Shown here piece after piece: positions 1 to 5,433 of a DNA stretch of 11,380 nt; the first letter of the stretch is position 1; each line of letters opens with the position of its first letter. The translations under genes and the position numbers were made by a program. The notes below the pieces were generated by a model. That model searched no databases. It was not told the DNA's origin and worked only from the letters and a program-made list of their open reading frames with translations. The stretch is from CAIPFQ01 sp964641775 (GTDB lineage Bacteria; Chlamydiota; Chlamydiia; Chlamydiales; SM23-39), in NCBI GenBank assembly GCA_964641775.1, contig CAZXLK010000042.1, forward strand, positions 1-11,380, written 5' to 3'.

Positions 1-408
1 AGTTGGTTGCACATTCTCAAGATCACTCACAAATTCGACAATGTGGGGAACTCCGGTATTTACAAAACACTTTCCATGTTTCATTTGGAAATCTTTTGGC
101 ACTCCCATGTTGACAATTACATTTGCCCCATCAATTTCAGCATCAAAGATTTTGTCCTTAATCCCAAGATCATCATGGATGAATTTCACAAGACATCGAA
201 GGCCATTGCCGCACATAGCAGCCTCTCTTCCATCTTGGTTAAAAATCCGCATTCCGGAATCAAAAAGAATCAGTCCATCTGCGCCAATTCCAAATTTCCG
301 ATGGCACAGTTTGGCAACAAGCGAAATGTCAAATTCCCCATTTCGATTGTCAATGAGAATGAAATCGTTCCCGGTCGCCTGGTATTTAACGAATGAGACT
401 GTCGACAT
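1..408 (-). CDS. dapF: Diaminopimelate epimerase DapF, N-terminal part (runs off the left edge)
   Basis: DapF interconverts LL- and meso-diaminopimelate, the last step before lysine and peptidoglycan DAP, in the cytoplasm and without a cofactor. The 136 visible codons on the minus strand open with ATG at 408. They show the family's YQATGNDF motif (residues 9-16), FGIGADGL (39-46) and MCGNGLRC (65-72), in which Cys66 should be one of the two catalytic cysteines. NTGVPH follows at 117-122. The second catalytic cysteine and the C-terminal half lie outside the window. The start ATG lies inside the 3' end of clpP, giving a 23-nt overlap, so translation is probably coupled to clpP. There is no strong Shine-Dalgarno sequence; the nearest purine run is GAAAG directly before the ATG. 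The frame is open to base 1, so truncation is only by the window edge. The family call is very secure. Confidence 0.93.
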   Translation of the reverse strand, partial: MSTVSFVKYQATGNDFILIDNRNGEFDISLVAKLCHRKFGIGADGLILFDSGMRIFNQDGREAAMCGNGLRCLVKFIHDDLGIKDKIFDAEIDGANVIVNMGVPKDFQMKHGKCFVNTGVPHIVEFVSDLENVQPT

Positions 409-1000
409 CTTTCATCGAGGAGACGATTTTGTCGAGAAGGCCGAATTCAAGCGCCTCTTCTGCAGTCATCCAGTTGTCGCGATCAATGGCCTTTTCAATG
501 ATTTTTTTATCTTTGCCGGTTGCCTCGGCATAAATATCGACAATCATGGCCCTCGTTTTGAGCATTTCCCTCGCTTGGATTTCCAGATCAGTGGCTTGGC
601 CTCGGATGACCCCGCCAATGAGGGGCTGGTGAATCATAATTCTTGCATTCGGCGTTGCAAGCCTTTTGCCCTTGCCGGCAACAAGGCTAAGCAGCGAGCC
701 CATCGAAGCAGCAAGCCCGGTGACAAGAGTAATCACCGGAGAGGAGATCATTTTAATTTGATCCCAAATAGCAAAGCCGGAATCGACAGATCCTCCGGGA
801 GAATTGATCACAAAAAGAATCGGCTTTCCAGGAGCAATCGTCTCGAGATACCAAAGATTTCGGATGATCTCTTTGGCAGAGGCCGCATCCACCCCATCGG
901 AAAGAAATATCCGCCTCTTTTCCAAAAGAGCTTGATCAATCTTGTCGCTGACAAGTCTTAATAAATTGGGAGTTTCTTCTTTTGGAGCCTGCGTGGGCAT
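386..1000 (-). CDS. clpP: ATP-dependent Clp protease proteolytic subunit ClpP
   Basis: This is the serine peptidase that forms the tetradecameric barrel of Clp proteases and degrades proteins fed in by ClpX or ClpC/ClpA. The 204-residue protein has normal family length. Its catalytic triad reads clearly: Ser99 in GLAASMGS (95-102), His124 in MIHQP (122-126), and Asp173 in AIDRD, 49 residues after the histidine as in E. coli ClpP. INSPGGSV (65-72) is the conserved oxyanion-region loop. The ATG at 1000 is preceded by an AGAGAGGT-type ribosome site about 7 nt upstream, which decides the start. The gene lies 27 nt after the glyA stop codon and overlaps dapF, so the three genes probably form one transcript. 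Chlamydiae usually carry two clpP genes. Position beside dapF and glyA suggests this is the counterpart of C. trachomatis clpP1 (CT431), as recalled rather than searched. Confidence 0.96.
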   Translation of the reverse strand: MPTQAPKEETPNLLRLVSDKIDQALLEKRRIFLSDGVDAASAKEIIRNLWYLETIAPGKPILFVINSPGGSVDSGFAIWDQIKMISSPVITLVTGLAASMGSLLSLVAGKGKRLATPNARIMIHQPLIGGVIRGQATDLEIQAREMLKTRAMIVDIYAEATGKDKKIIEKAIDRDNWMTAEEALEFGLLDKIVSSMKDVDSLIR

Positions 1001-1027
1001 ACGGTTACCTCTCTTTTATTCTCTATA

Positions 1028-2506
1028 CTAACTTATGACAAGCTCGGGATAAAGAGGAAAATGCTTGAGAAGATCGCTAACCCTTTTTTTTGCCCCATCG
1101 AGTACTGCCTCAGGAACATAGGCTTTAGCCCTCGATGGCGCCCCCGTTTTTTCATCCATGTGGGGCTTTGCCTCTTTTAAAAGCGATGCAGCGATGCTTG
1201 CAATTTCCAGCATTTCTTTTTTCCCCATCCCCAAGGTCGTCACTGCCGGCGACCCGAGCCTTACTCCCGAGGTATACCAAGGGCCATTTGAATCATTGGG
1301 AATCATATTCCGATTGACCGTTAGGTGCGCCTCTCGAAAAAGGAGCTCTGCCTGCCTTCCCGTAATCTTAAATGGGGAAATATCCAAAAGAAGAAGATGG
1401 TTATCCGTTCCCCCCGTCAAAACCTTTGCTCCCTCTTTTTGGAAGCTCTCTGCCATTTCTTTTGCATTTTCTACAACTTTGTGGGCATATTTTTGAAATG
1501 CCGGACTCAAAGCTTCCTGAAACGCGATGGCCTTTGCCGCCATCACATGAGGCAGCGGCCCTCCTTGCACCAAAGGACATCCCTTATTGACGGCGTCTTT
1601 GAATTCTTCTTTGCAAAGAATAAGTCCCCCTCTGGGCCCTCTCAGCGTTTTATGAGTGGTCGAGGTCACAATATGGGCATACGGAATTGGATCATAAACG
1701 CCTTTCAAAACTTTTCCCGCAACAAGCCCTGCAAAATGGGCCATATCGACCATAAGAAGAGCCCCTACGCTATCTGCAATTTCCCGCATTTTTGCAAAAT
1801 CGAGAAGCCGGGGATACGCCGAATAGCCGGCGATGAGCAAAAAAGGCTTTTCATTTTGCACTTGGAGCTTAAGCTGAGAGTAGTCTAAAAGCCCTGTTTT
1901 CGGATCGACTTCATAGCTCACCGAGCGCATCATTTTGGAAGAAATATTATGCCGATAGCCATGGGTCAAATGGCCTCCCGAGCCAAGCCCCAACCCCATC
2001 ACTTTTTGGCTCACCAGAAGCTGCCTTACCTTTTCATATTCTTGAAGCGAGAGTTCATCTACTGTTTTTTTCCCGAGCTTTTCAATCTCTTTCGACTGGA
2101 TCCTTTGGACAAGAAGAGTCCAAAACGCAACGAGATTGGCGTCGGCTCCCGAATGAGGTTGTACGTAGGCATGCTCTGCATTAAAAATTTTCTTAGCAAG
2201 CTCTACCGCATGCCCTTCAATCGCATCCACATTGCCGCAGCCGGCATAAAAGCGGTGCCCCGCATACCCTTCGCTATATTTGTCGGTCAAAAGATTGCCC
2301 ATGGCAAGCTGCACCGGCAAAGAGCAGTAATTTTCCGAGGCAATGAGCTTTAAATAACTTCTTTGATCTTTCAATTCCTGAACAATCGATTTGCCAATTT
2401 CAGGAAACGACGCGCTTACGCTGTCCAAAGATGCAGCATAGGCAATGGCTGCAGGAGTCCGTTCTTTTTCAGGGACTTTTGCAAAGTAATTTTTTAAATA
2501 TGACAT
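1028..2506 (-). CDS. glyA: Serine hydroxymethyltransferase GlyA, long chlamydial form
   Basis: A PLP enzyme that converts serine and tetrahydrofolate to glycine and 5,10-methylene-THF, feeding one-carbon units to purine and thymidylate synthesis. Counted from an upstream TTG at 2515 (495 residues), it shows IASENYCS (58-65), the PLP-binding VDMAHFAGLVAG (256-267) and STTHKTLRGPRGG (285-297), where Lys289 should carry the PLP. It is about 70 residues longer than the usual bacterial enzyme. Part of the excess is an insert around residues 135-180 before GSGGHLTHG. The other part is a C-terminal tail ending HFPLYPEL, both typical of chlamydial GlyA. I place the start at ATG 2506, giving 492 residues, because the TTG at 2515 overlaps a possible -10 box. 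Neither start has a clear Shine-Dalgarno. Chlamydial GlyA has been reported to have alanine-racemase side activity, which matters for peptidoglycan; whether that applies here is unknown. Confidence 0.95.
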   Translation of the reverse strand: MSYLKNYFAKVPEKERTPAAIAYAASLDSVSASFPEIGKSIVQELKDQRSYLKLIASENYCSLPVQLAMGNLLTDKYSEGYAGHRFYAGCGNVDAIEGHAVELAKKIFNAEHAYVQPHSGADANLVAFWTLLVQRIQSKEIEKLGKKTVDELSLQEYEKVRQLLVSQKVMGLGLGSGGHLTHGYRHNISSKMMRSVSYEVDPKTGLLDYSQLKLQVQNEKPFLLIAGYSAYPRLLDFAKMREIADSVGALLMVDMAHFAGLVAGKVLKGVYDPIPYAHIVTSTTHKTLRGPRGGLILCKEEFKDAVNKGCPLVQGGPLPHVMAAKAIAFQEALSPAFQKYAHKVVENAKEMAESFQKEGAKVLTGGTDNHLLLLDISPFKITGRQAELLFREAHLTVNRNMIPNDSNGPWYTSGVRLGSPAVTTLGMGKKEMLEIASIAASLLKEAKPHMDEKTGAPSRAKAYVPEAVLDGAKKRVSDLLKHFPLYPELVIS

Positions 2507-2514
2507 AAGGAACA

Positions 2515-2543
2515 AGCATAATTTAATGTTGCAGTATTTGCAA
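2515..2543 (-). promoter_or_regulatory. Possible sigma70-type promoter for glyA-clpP-dapF
   Basis: On the minus strand, TTGCAA (2543-2538) is followed after exactly 17 nt by TATGCT (2520-2515). Each hexamer matches the consensus at four of six positions. Transcription would begin near 2508, almost at the ATG at 2506, giving a nearly leaderless glyA message. The boxes are weak and TTGCAA is its own reverse complement, so this is a tentative call. Confidence 0.3.
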
Positions 2544-2581
2544 GGGCAAGATAGACTAGAACTCTAAAATAGGATTTTCCC

Positions 2582-3355
2582 ATGCTACAAACTCTCAAGG
2601 TGATTCTCGATATTCAAGAATTAGATATGAAAATGATTCGTCTGATGCGGCTTAAAAAAGAGCGGCTCGGCGAGCTAGCCCACATCGATGCTCTTCGCCA
2701 GGAGCTTAAAAAACAACAAGCCGACAAAGAAACCGAAATTGGAGAACTCAACCGCAATATCGTAGCGCAAGAGACTAAAATTGTTGAAATCAAAGAAAAG
2801 ATCAAGAAGCTTGAAGCCAAACAAAATACGGTAAAAAAGGTCGATGAGTTCAATGCGCTGACACAAGAGATGACCTCATCCGAGCGCGAGCGGATTGCCA
2901 CAGAGCAAATTGCAAGCGACATGATCGATAAGCGCTCTTTGGAAGAGGAGATTTTGGAAAAGATCAAAGAATCGCTCACCCAATCGGAAGAGAGCAGCAT
3001 CAATCTGGAAAACGAGATCAAAGAGAGCATCCGTCTGATCAATCAAGAAGGGAGCGAGCTAAAAATCAGCCGCGATGCCCTTGCAAAAACGGCAGACGTT
3101 GAAGTGATGCGGATTTACGAGCGGCTTCTTAATAACAAAAAAGACAGGGTCATTGTCCCGATCGAAAATAGAACCTGCAGTGGCTGCCATATCGCATTGA
3201 CTGCGCAGCATGAAAACCTCGTTCGCAAAGGTGAGCGGCTTGTCTTTTGCGAGCATTGCTCCCGCATCCATTACTGGCTCGAGAGCGAAGTGGTCGAAGG
3301 GACAACAGTTGCGCCCAAGAAGCGCCGCCGCCGCTTAGCAACCAGCGCAACTTAA
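2582..3355 (+). CDS. cdsZ: Coiled-coil C4 zinc-ribbon protein, CT398/CdsZ-like
   Basis: A 257-residue cytoplasmic protein. It has a long, highly charged helical region (about residues 8-170, rich in Glu/Lys/Gln with heptad-like spacing) that should form an antiparallel coiled coil. A C4 zinc ribbon follows: Cys199-x2-Cys202 (CSGC) and Cys223-x2-Cys226 (CEHC). A basic tail with KKRRRR lies at 246-251. This is the arrangement of the DUF164/zf-RING_7 family. The chlamydial member CT398 was named CdsZ after work linking it to the sigma54 holoenzyme and to type III secretion components. That role is transferred from the literature, not visible here. No signal peptide or membrane segment is seen. 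AGGA (2571-2574) lies 7 nt before the ATG. A -10-like TAAAAT at 2565-2570 has no well-placed -35 partner. The gene is divergent from glyA and runs directly into rnpB, so it may share a transcript with it. Confidence 0.85.
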   Translation: MLQTLKVILDIQELDMKMIRLMRLKKERLGELAHIDALRQELKKQQADKETEIGELNRNIVAQETKIVEIKEKIKKLEAKQNTVKKVDEFNALTQEMTSSERERIATEQIASDMIDKRSLEEEILEKIKESLTQSEESSINLENEIKESIRLINQEGSELKISRDALAKTADVEVMRIYERLLNNKKDRVIVPIENRTCSGCHIALTAQHENLVRKGERLVFCEHCSRIHYWLESEVVEGTTVAPKKRRRRLATSAT

Positions 3356-3373
3356 ATAAAGTTACATAGAGTT

Positions 3374-3832
3374 CGGGAAGGCAAACTATCGCCCCATGAA
3401 CAAGGAAGATTTAGCGAGACCAAGCAAAATTCAAGCAAAGCTTTAGCTTTGCGACTCGAACGAGCGAAGGTTTCCCGAATAGGGAAATCGAGCGAGGAGA
3501 GTGGATTTGGCGACGGTCGCAGCAAATCTTCTTCATTAGGGGAGGAAAGTCTGGACTTTAGAGGAAAGGATACCAGTTAACGGCTGGGCGCCGCAAGGCG
3601 ACGGAAAGTGCAACAGAAACCACACCGTTCCCGTCAAAGGGAAACAGGTTGAAAAGTGTAGCTTTAAGAGCTACTCGCACTACGGGAGACCGTAGGCGTT
3701 GTAAACCCTATCCGAAGCAAGGCCGAATAGAGCATTTCCTAAAGCAGGATGCATTGTTCCGATGCAATATGCCGAGCTGGCCGCAGTAGATGAATGATAG
3801 TTTTCGACAGAATCCGGCTTATCGCCTTCCCA
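3374..3832 (+). ncRNA. rnpB: RNase P RNA (type A), with enlarged P3 arm
   Basis: The catalytic RNA that removes 5' leaders from pre-tRNAs. The P1 ends pair perfectly: GGGAAGGC (3375-3382) with GCCTTCCC (3824-3831). P2 pairs AACTATC (about 3384-3390) with GATAGTT (3796-3802). Conserved core blocks are present in order: GAGGAAAGTCTGGAC after the P3 arm (3542 on), GTGCAACAGAAA (3608-3619), GTAAACCCTATCCGAAGCAAGGCCGAATAG (about 3701-3730, read as conserved positions), and GACAGAATCCGGCTTAT near the 3' end (about 3806-3822). Length is about 460 nt, longer than the roughly 380-400 nt usual for type A RNAs. The surplus sits in P3, between 3422 and 3514. The P15/P16 region (3732-3772) has no GGU in its loop. 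The ends are taken from P1 pairing and may be off by a few bases. A six-T run (3833-3838) follows directly. Confidence 0.95.
3422..3514 (+). repeat. Hairpin-rich insert in the P3 arm of RNase P RNA
   Basis: P3 can be folded with GAAGATTT (3405-3412) pairing to AAATCTTC (3524-3531) and GACC (3418-3421) to GGTC (3515-3518). That leaves about 93 nt at the tip. It contains a perfect hairpin GCAAAGC-TTTA-GCTTTGC (3435-3452) and another, TTTCCC-GAATA-GGGAAA (3471-3487). It also holds the near-repeated words CGAGCGAAGG (3461-3470) and CGAGCGAGGA. It looks like a short palindromic element inserted into a loop that tolerates length change. Whether it is dispersed elsewhere in the genome cannot be seen from this window. 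Confidence 0.5.
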
Positions 3833-3838
3833 TTTTTT
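3833..3838 (+). terminator. T-run after rnpB, possible transcript end
   Basis: Six consecutive T directly follow the P1 3' strand of rnpB. There is no local hairpin; the only stem before it is P1, whose other strand is 450 nt upstream. It may therefore act as a 3' end or processing site rather than a classical intrinsic terminator. The run overlaps the stop codon of the convergent phosphoribosyltransferase gene (TAA at 3839-3837, minus strand). Confidence 0.3.
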
Positions 3839-4478
3839 ACCCATATACTGATCGGGCTATAAAGAATCCTACAACTTTGCTATTTGGGAAAGATTCTTCA
3901 ATCAGAGAATGGATAGCTCTATAATGAGTCCCATGTCGCAGGATATCATCAAAAAGCCAAATTTCTCTAAATGAAATGGCATTTGGAAAATTTAGAACGT
4001 AGTTTTTCCGAAGATCTTCGATATTTCTTTTGTTTGTTCTATGAAGAGGTTCTCTGGATTGTTTTTGGGTTACTAGTTCATGAATGTTTCCACTTGGCAT
4101 AAACAAATTTAACATTCGTAGATTTCTATCGTCATAGAGCGGATCAGCTTTAGATTTATGCGGTGGAATGGGGACTAAAAGAGCATTGTTAATTCTTTTT
4201 GGAAATCCTTCCGTTCCAAGAATCGATAATCGAAATAGGTCTGCTACTTTTTCTATAGCAGTTTGTTTATATTTCCAATCAACTTCTTTTTTCCTGGTTA
4301 GATCCTTTTTATAATTAAGGATCATCCGATTAATTGGGCTATAATTTGCAAGCTTTCCCGATGTATATTCGCCTAAATAATAGACTTCATCATTAGAGTT
4401 TAAATAAGGGTGGTGTCCAATAGTGAGTTCATCAATTGGCTTGAGAAGATAGCGAGAGATGCTCTCTAATTTGCTCAT
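3837..4478 (-). CDS. ComF-like phosphoribosyltransferase, ShosT-like putative toxin/effector
   Basis: A small protein (213 residues from ATG 4478) with a degenerate type I phosphoribosyltransferase fold. Counted from an upstream TTG at 4511 (224 residues), the PRPP-loop region reads IWLFDDILRHGTHYRA (184-199). The two acidic residues after a hydrophobic strand and the loop glycine are kept, but the usual TT of DDVLTTG is RH. Before it lie LLVPIPPHKSK (111-121) and LHRTNKRN (156-163), resembling ComF-type PRTases. No signal or membrane segment is seen. I prefer the ATG, which overlaps the upstream DprA-like gene by 47 nt. The TTG start would give 80 nt overlap. Neither has a strong ribosome site, so translation is probably coupled. 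In ShosTA, the partner of a DprA-like protein is a PRTase-domain toxin, so this is the likely toxin or effector. The substrate is unknown. It could instead be an uncharacterised ComF relative. Confidence 0.72.
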   Translation of the reverse strand: MSKLESISRYLLKPIDELTIGHHPYLNSNDEVYYLGEYTSGKLANYSPINRMILNYKKDLTRKKEVDWKYKQTAIEKVADLFRLSILGTEGFPKRINNALLVPIPPHKSKADPLYDDRNLRMLNLFMPSGNIHELVTQKQSREPLHRTNKRNIEDLRKNYVLNFPNAISFREIWLFDDILRHGTHYRAIHSLIEESFPNSKVVGFFIARSVYG

Positions 4479-5355
4479 AATTTTTAACTCGGATTGCTCC
4501 CTTATCTTCAAACCTTCTTGGCCAGGTAAGTGAGGGAATAAGAAAGTTGTTTTCGAGAATAAATAATTTTCGGCCTTGTTCCAATGCAGCTTTAGCTTGA
4601 ACGAGTGTCCCTGAGGTTTCTCCAGCTTCTACAATAATGGTGGCTTGAGAAAGAGCCGACATGGTGATATTTCTTTCAGGGAAAAAGAAACGGTTTTTTC
4701 TGTAGTCTTGCTTTGCATGCTTAGCAAATGGAACTTGGCTGATTAATAAAAAATCCTTAGCAATTTGTTTTTGGAGCTCTCTATTTTCAAAAGGATAGTA
4801 TTGATTGAGAGGAGTGCCGATTACAGCAATTGTACTTCCATTCAATGCGATGGCGCTTTGGTGCGCAATTGTATCGATTCCCTTTGCAAGTCCCGAAACA
4901 ATCACATATCCATCTTGGACCAAATTTTTTACTAGCAGCTTGGTTCTATCAATACCCTTTGTCGTGGGATTACGAGTTCCTACTACAGCTACACTTGAAA
5001 GATAAGCCAATTCCCAATTTCCCTGATAATAGAGAACCTTTAAAGGATATCGGGTATCTTTTAAGCGCTCAGGAAACATCCCATCTCCATCCATTCGAAT
5101 TCCAAAAGAGGGAAGTTCCTTAACGATTGGCAGGAGCAATTGTTTATATTCTTCCAGTCTATTCTGTTCGACAAGAGAAGATACTAAAAGCTCAGGGAAA
5201 TGGGAGAGTTTTTCGCTCATCGTCCGAAACGATGTGTTCGGCTGATCCCATAAAGCTTCATAAGCTGAAAGTTCCTTGAAAATGGAAAGGACCGGATAGC
5301 TCATAATACTTGAGTATGTCAATCGAAATGCATTGGTGTCAATCAACTCTGACAT
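4432..5355 (-). CDS. DprA/SMF-like Rossmann protein, ShosA-like putative antitoxin/sensor
   Basis: A 307-residue protein with the DprA (SLOG) Rossmann core: AVVGTRNPT (123-131, as GSR in DprA), VSGLAKGID (153-161), IAVIGTPLNQYYP (176-188), FPERNITMSALS (225-236), VEAGETSGTLVQAKAALEQGRKLF (242-265, given as positions). The canonical FPxRNRIIAGLS is altered after RN, and the usual VPG after the last strand is ILENN. The N-terminal 110 residues are helical with a loose resemblance to the DprA SAM/extension region. No C-terminal winged-helix domain is evident. Together with the overlapping PRTase gene, these departures point to a ShosA-type accessory DprA paralogue rather than the housekeeping competence gene; canonical DprA loads RecA on incoming ssDNA. 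The ATG at 5355 lacks a Shine-Dalgarno and lies just downstream of a -10 box, suggesting a near-leaderless message. The module looks AT-richer than its neighbours. Confidence 0.82.
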   Translation of the reverse strand: MSELIDTNAFRLTYSSIMSYPVLSIFKELSAYEALWDQPNTSFRTMSEKLSHFPELLVSSLVEQNRLEEYKQLLLPIVKELPSFGIRMDGDGMFPERLKDTRYPLKVLYYQGNWELAYLSSVAVVGTRNPTTKGIDRTKLLVKNLVQDGYVIVSGLAKGIDTIAHQSAIALNGSTIAVIGTPLNQYYPFENRELQKQIAKDFLLISQVPFAKHAKQDYRKNRFFFPERNITMSALSQATIIVEAGETSGTLVQAKAALEQGRKLFILENNFLIPSLTWPRRFEDKGAIRVKNYEQIREHLSLSSQAN

Positions 5356-5373
5356 AGGAAAGGTATTTTAACA
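5356..5373 (-). promoter_or_regulatory. Extended -10 promoter for the DprA-PRTase module
   Basis: On the minus strand TGT-TAAAAT (5373-5365) forms an extended -10 element, five of six matches to TATAAT preceded by TGn. There is no good -35 at 17 nt. The predicted start lies near 5358, only a few bases before the ATG at 5355. The leader would be almost absent, consistent with the lack of a ribosome site. Confidence 0.4.
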
Positions 5374-5380
5374 CATCAAC

Positions 5381-5409
5381 TTGCAAAAATCGAAAAAAAT
5401 ATTTAAGAT
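5381..5409 (+). promoter_or_regulatory. Promoter for the purM-purL-purQ-purH operon
   Basis: TTGCAA (5381-5386) and TAAGAT (5404-5409) are separated by exactly 17 nt, each with four of six consensus matches. Transcription would start near 5416, leaving a leader of about 18 nt before the purM ATG. It lies back to back with the module promoter within the same 78-bp spacer. No PUR box or purine riboswitch fits in this space. Confidence 0.45.
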
Positions 5410-5433
5410 TACCCTTTTTTCCACCAGAGGGCT

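Noticed and set aside
41..961. A 306-codon plus-strand open frame across dapF and clpP
   Set aside because: It is antisense to two genes with complete catalytic motifs on the minus strand and shows no recognisable domain.
2538..2570. TTGCAA ... TAAAAT as a plus-strand promoter of the CdsZ-like gene
   Set aside because: The gap between the hexamers is 21 nt, too long for a usual sigma70 promoter.
2614..3042. A 142-codon minus-strand frame rich in Ser and Leu
   Set aside because: Its composition is the antisense image of the Glu/Lys-rich coiled coil of the CdsZ-like gene.
3356..3836. CRISPR array or tRNA in the non-coding stretch
   Set aside because: The stretch is fully explained by RNase P RNA pairing and conserved blocks; the repeats are not evenly spaced.
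4432..5355. Calling this gene housekeeping dprA for natural competence
   Set aside because: Core motifs depart from DprA and it overlaps a PRTase gene, which fits the ShosA type better; left without a symbol.
5356..5433. A purine riboswitch or PUR box in front of purM
   Set aside because: The predicted leader is only about 18 nt and no paired riboswitch core is visible.
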